This document shows, piece after piece, positions 53,493 through 55,197 of a DNA stretch of 55,197 nucleotides. The notes below the pieces were generated by a model that saw only the letters and a list, made by a program, of their open reading frames with translations, did not search any database and was not told the DNA's origin. Source of the DNA: Pedobacter sp. Leaf250 (GTDB lineage: Bacteria; Bacteroidota; Bacteroidia; Sphingobacteriales; Sphingobacteriaceae). A program made the translations under genes and the position numbers. The stretch spans positions 1 through 55,197 of the forward strand of contig NZ_CAKLBU010000028.1 of assembly GCF_920984735.1 (NCBI RefSeq). Reading direction: 5' to 3'. The stretch's first letter is position 1. Every line of letters begins with the position of its first letter.

Positions 53493-54260
53493 ATGAAAGC
53501 CAGTTTCTTCAAACCCCGCAAATCCTTTTCATTTTCGCCACATCCTTTCGACATAGGAAATATTATTGGACTTTGGCATAGCCACGATGATAACCACTTT
53601 CTATTAAAAATCTATAGTCTGGATGAAGATAGATTTGCTGATTTCTATTCCTATCATCTGCAATATGTGTTAGAAAAAAAAATAGCTAAAAAAGAGGACT
53701 TTTTTAAGCACGTCTGGCAAACTGTCGAGAATAGGGTCAGGCATTTTGAGATGCAGGACCCATTTTCAAGGCAACATGCATTGCATAAAAGTAATATTCA
53801 AAAGCTTCAGGCTTTTCATAGATATCTTGATAGTATTGATGAGTGGAATGCCCGACCATCTCATTTGCTTATTGCAGAAAAAGATTCGGTTATACGAAGA
53901 CAGCTATCAGAAATTGAATCCCTCAAGCTAAAACTGTCAGAGTTGACCGTGTTCGAAGTTACTCAGAAGGTGTGGGTTGACGAGGGATATCTTCCTACTT
54001 TAATTGATCTGGTCTTGCAGCTGAAGGAACTGGAACTGGATTCCGGGAGAAAGCTATTGAAGAGTGATCATAAGATTCCTTATGCCAAAATGATCAGCAG
54101 GTATTTTTCCCATGCTGGAAAGAATATATCAATTGAAACACTTAGAAATTATTTTGTGAACAAGAAAGGGGATGTTCCGGTTAAGGGAACCACGGTTCCA
54201 GCTGATCGCCGCCTTTTCAGAATTGTCAGGGCGGATCAAGATTTCGGATCAGTTGTTTAA
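53493..54260 (+). CDS. hypothetical mobile-element protein, 255 aa
   Basis: A helical protein with an N-terminal FKPRKSFSFSPHPFDIGNII region, a central coiled coil (RQLSEIESLKLKLSELTVF) and a C-terminal block KIPYAKMISRYFSHAGKNIS IETLRNYF that looks like a helical DNA-binding module. Similar arrangements occur in Bacteroidota conjugative or transposable elements next to excisionase-like genes, as here. I cannot assign a function; RteC-like is a weak possibility. Base composition is clearly richer in GC than the operon to its left. Confidence 0.6.
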   Translation: MKASFFKPRKSFSFSPHPFDIGNIIGLWHSHDDNHFLLKIYSLDEDRFADFYSYHLQYVLEKKIAKKEDFFKHVWQTVENRVRHFEMQDPFSRQHALHKSNIQKLQAFHRYLDSIDEWNARPSHLLIAEKDSVIRRQLSEIESLKLKLSELTVFEVTQKVWVDEGYLPTLIDLVLQLKELELDSGRKLLKSDHKIPYAKMISRYFSHAGKNISIETLRNYFVNKKGDVPVKGTTVPADRRLFRIVRADQDFGSVV

Positions 54261-54352
54261 CAGTTAAATATGACCAGGCCGGTTCAGTGGTCATGGTTTT
54301 TGACACCTAGAGTTACACTTTTGCTTCGTATAATTTAAATATGGAGGTGAAA

Positions 54353-54622
54353 ATGCAAATTGAAATTTTAACTTGGGAAGATCTTCAAAGGTTCAGAAAG
54401 GAACTGATTGAGGATATTAATGCAATCGTCAAACCGGGTGATTTGAAAACTGGTGGCGATTGGTTGCGAAGCGCGGAGGTGAGGAAACTCTTGAAAATCT
54501 CACCGGGGACTTTACAGAATCTGCGGATCAATGGGGCTTTGCCCTTTCAAAAGATTGGCAGTATTATGTATTATGCGCATTCGGATATAGTGAAGTTGCT
54601 GGATAAAATCGGGAGGGGGTGA
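54353..54622 (+). CDS. excisionase-like HTH protein, 89 aa
   Basis: C-terminal half is a MerR/Xis-type winged HTH (HTH_17): WLRSAEVRKLLKISPGTLQN and GALPFQKIGSIMYYAHSDIV. The N-terminal IEILTWEDLQRFRKELIEDI helix is the usual leader of Bacteroidota ICE-encoded versions. Start at 54353 is favoured by a rare GGAGGT (54343-54348) five bases upstream; a longer reading starts at 54341. It overlaps the next gene by one base. Confidence 0.8.
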   Translation: MQIEILTWEDLQRFRKELIEDINAIVKPGDLKTGGDWLRSAEVRKLLKISPGTLQNLRINGALPFQKIGSIMYYAHSDIVKLLDKIGRG

Positions 54623-54924
54623 TGGAGACAATAGGACTGTTAACCGATTATCTGAGCGTCGCTCGTGGAAGGACCGATTTTCACCAGTCGCACCAGAACC
54701 TTTATTCGGCAATATTAATTTGTTTTGGAAAAGCTTTATTTCAAAATCCTTTCCGGATCAGCCGACGGGAACTGATGGCTTTTTCTGCCATTCGCTCTTA
54801 TGCGACATACCATAAATGCCTGAAAGGACTGGTGGAGGCCGGGCTGATTGACTATCGTCCTTCGTTCCACCCGAAATTAGCCAGCAATATAATGGTGTTC
54901 AAAAAAGCAGAAAGATTGACATGA
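54622..54924 (+). CDS. partner of the excisionase-like protein, 100 aa
   Basis: Starts at ATG 54622, overlapping the upstream TGA (TGATG). The sequence NPFRISRRELMAFSAIRSYA TYHKCLKGLVEAGLIDYRPS is a winged-helix pattern common to proteins encoded directly after the HTH_17 gene in Bacteroidota mobile elements. DNA binding is likely; the exact role (excision, mobilisation or replication control) is unknown. Confidence 0.65.
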   Translation: METIGLLTDYLSVARGRTDFHQSHQNLYSAILICFGKALFQNPFRISRRELMAFSAIRSYATYHKCLKGLVEAGLIDYRPSFHPKLASNIMVFKKAERLT

Positions 54925-55090
54925 CCTGAAGTCCATAGGAACAGCGGTAGATCTTGATAGAAGTCTTGAGCGGATTAGCTTGTTACTTAATAAGCTACTT
55001 ATCAAGTGATTCTGTTGGCTTGTGGATACATGAAGTTTTGTATCTAATCATCTGGTTTCAAAGCTCAATTGTGTGTATAACGGCATTGAT

Positions 55091-55144
55091 GGGCCAAGGA
55101 TTTCGGAGCATAGCGGGCCAGTCATTTCGGGAATCAACGGGCCA
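55091..55144 (+). repeat. 24-bp iterons, probable IS21-like element end
   Basis: GGGCCA occurs at 55091, 55115 and 55139, exactly 24 bp apart, with a partly conserved ATTTCGG(G/A) after it. IS21-family elements carry multiple short repeats of this type at their ends, ahead of istA. The element itself would start here and run past the window. A 74-aa ORF across this region (54954-55178) is not credible as a gene. Confidence 0.45.
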
Positions 55145-55197
55145 CTTTCCTTTTACAATTATAAATGATTTTTTTTAAGTACTCAATTGTTTATTTT

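Noticed and set aside
54954..55178. 74-codon ORF at the right edge
   Set aside because: Its second half is the 24-bp iterons in translation.
1..55197. CRISPR array, rRNA, complete tRNA
   Set aside because: No regularly spaced identical repeats with unique spacers, no rRNA-like sequence and no full cloverleaf were seen by eye.

Overview
The window looks like accessory DNA from a Bacteroidota chromosome, most likely Sphingobacteriaceae (Pedobacter/Mucilaginibacter-like). Reasons: low GC, almost no Shine-Dalgarno sequences, a TAnnTTTG-type -7 box before one gene, Bacteroidota-style families (DUF3892, DUF2188, XRE regulators with a FNPIEKIVELYERLL tail, a tyrosine recombinase with TGFAYxD), and IS110 and IS21-like ends at the two edges. 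The genus is inferred, not shown. I saw no rRNA, no intact tRNA and no CRISPR array.

Left part (1-12.7 kb): IS110 transposase 5' end; a HEPN protein divergent from an XRE regulator; three tandem ~127-bp repeats; a HigBA toxin-antitoxin pair; a defence-type reverse transcriptase (DRT2/UG2-like) behind a ~450-nt highly structured leader; a caspase-like CHAT protein; a MazG-like pyrophosphohydrolase next to a nuclease-helicase (DUF2075); a single-HKD phospholipase D-like protein; and a methyltransferase remnant. A dispersed non-coding repeat family recurs between these genes.

Middle (12.7-20 kb): a segment bounded by a perfect 19-bp direct repeat (12724-12742 and 19977-19995). It holds a PD-(D/E)XK-type nuclease, an NmrA/HxlR pair, a TMEM175-like channel interrupted by one in-frame TGA, an ABM monooxygenase and an integrase killed by an in-frame TAA plus an Arg-to-Cys change. 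A tRNA 3'-end fragment with its terminator follows the integrase.

Right part (20-53 kb), the main defence island: an MqsR-like toxin with a Panacea/HTH antitoxin; small DUF2188/DUF3892 genes; a truncated rmuC; a three-gene leftward operon (SF1 helicase with IF2-N-like domain, a giant 1,493-residue protein of ~28 Trp-rich repeats ending in a DarT ADP-ribosyltransferase domain, and a DarG-type macrodomain antitoxin); then an eight-gene, ~19.5-kb rightward operon. That operon contains a YprA-type helicase fused to a Vsr-like domain, a DrmD-like SNF2 helicase, a DrmMI-like adenine methylase whose C terminus is a complete DUF433/VapB45-type antitoxin, a PIN-like toxin translationally coupled to it, a 107-aa unknown, a DUF6361 protein, a two-HKD phospholipase D-like nuclease and another SF2 helicase. 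It resembles class 1 DISARM in parts but not in gene set.

The last 2 kb (53.5-55.2 kb) hold mobile-element genes (an uncharacterised 255-aa protein, an excisionase-like HTH protein and a partner) and 24-bp iterons like an IS21-family end. The two most novel systems are the helicase / giant DarT / DarG operon and the DISARM-like operon with a methylase-antitoxin fusion guarding a toxin.
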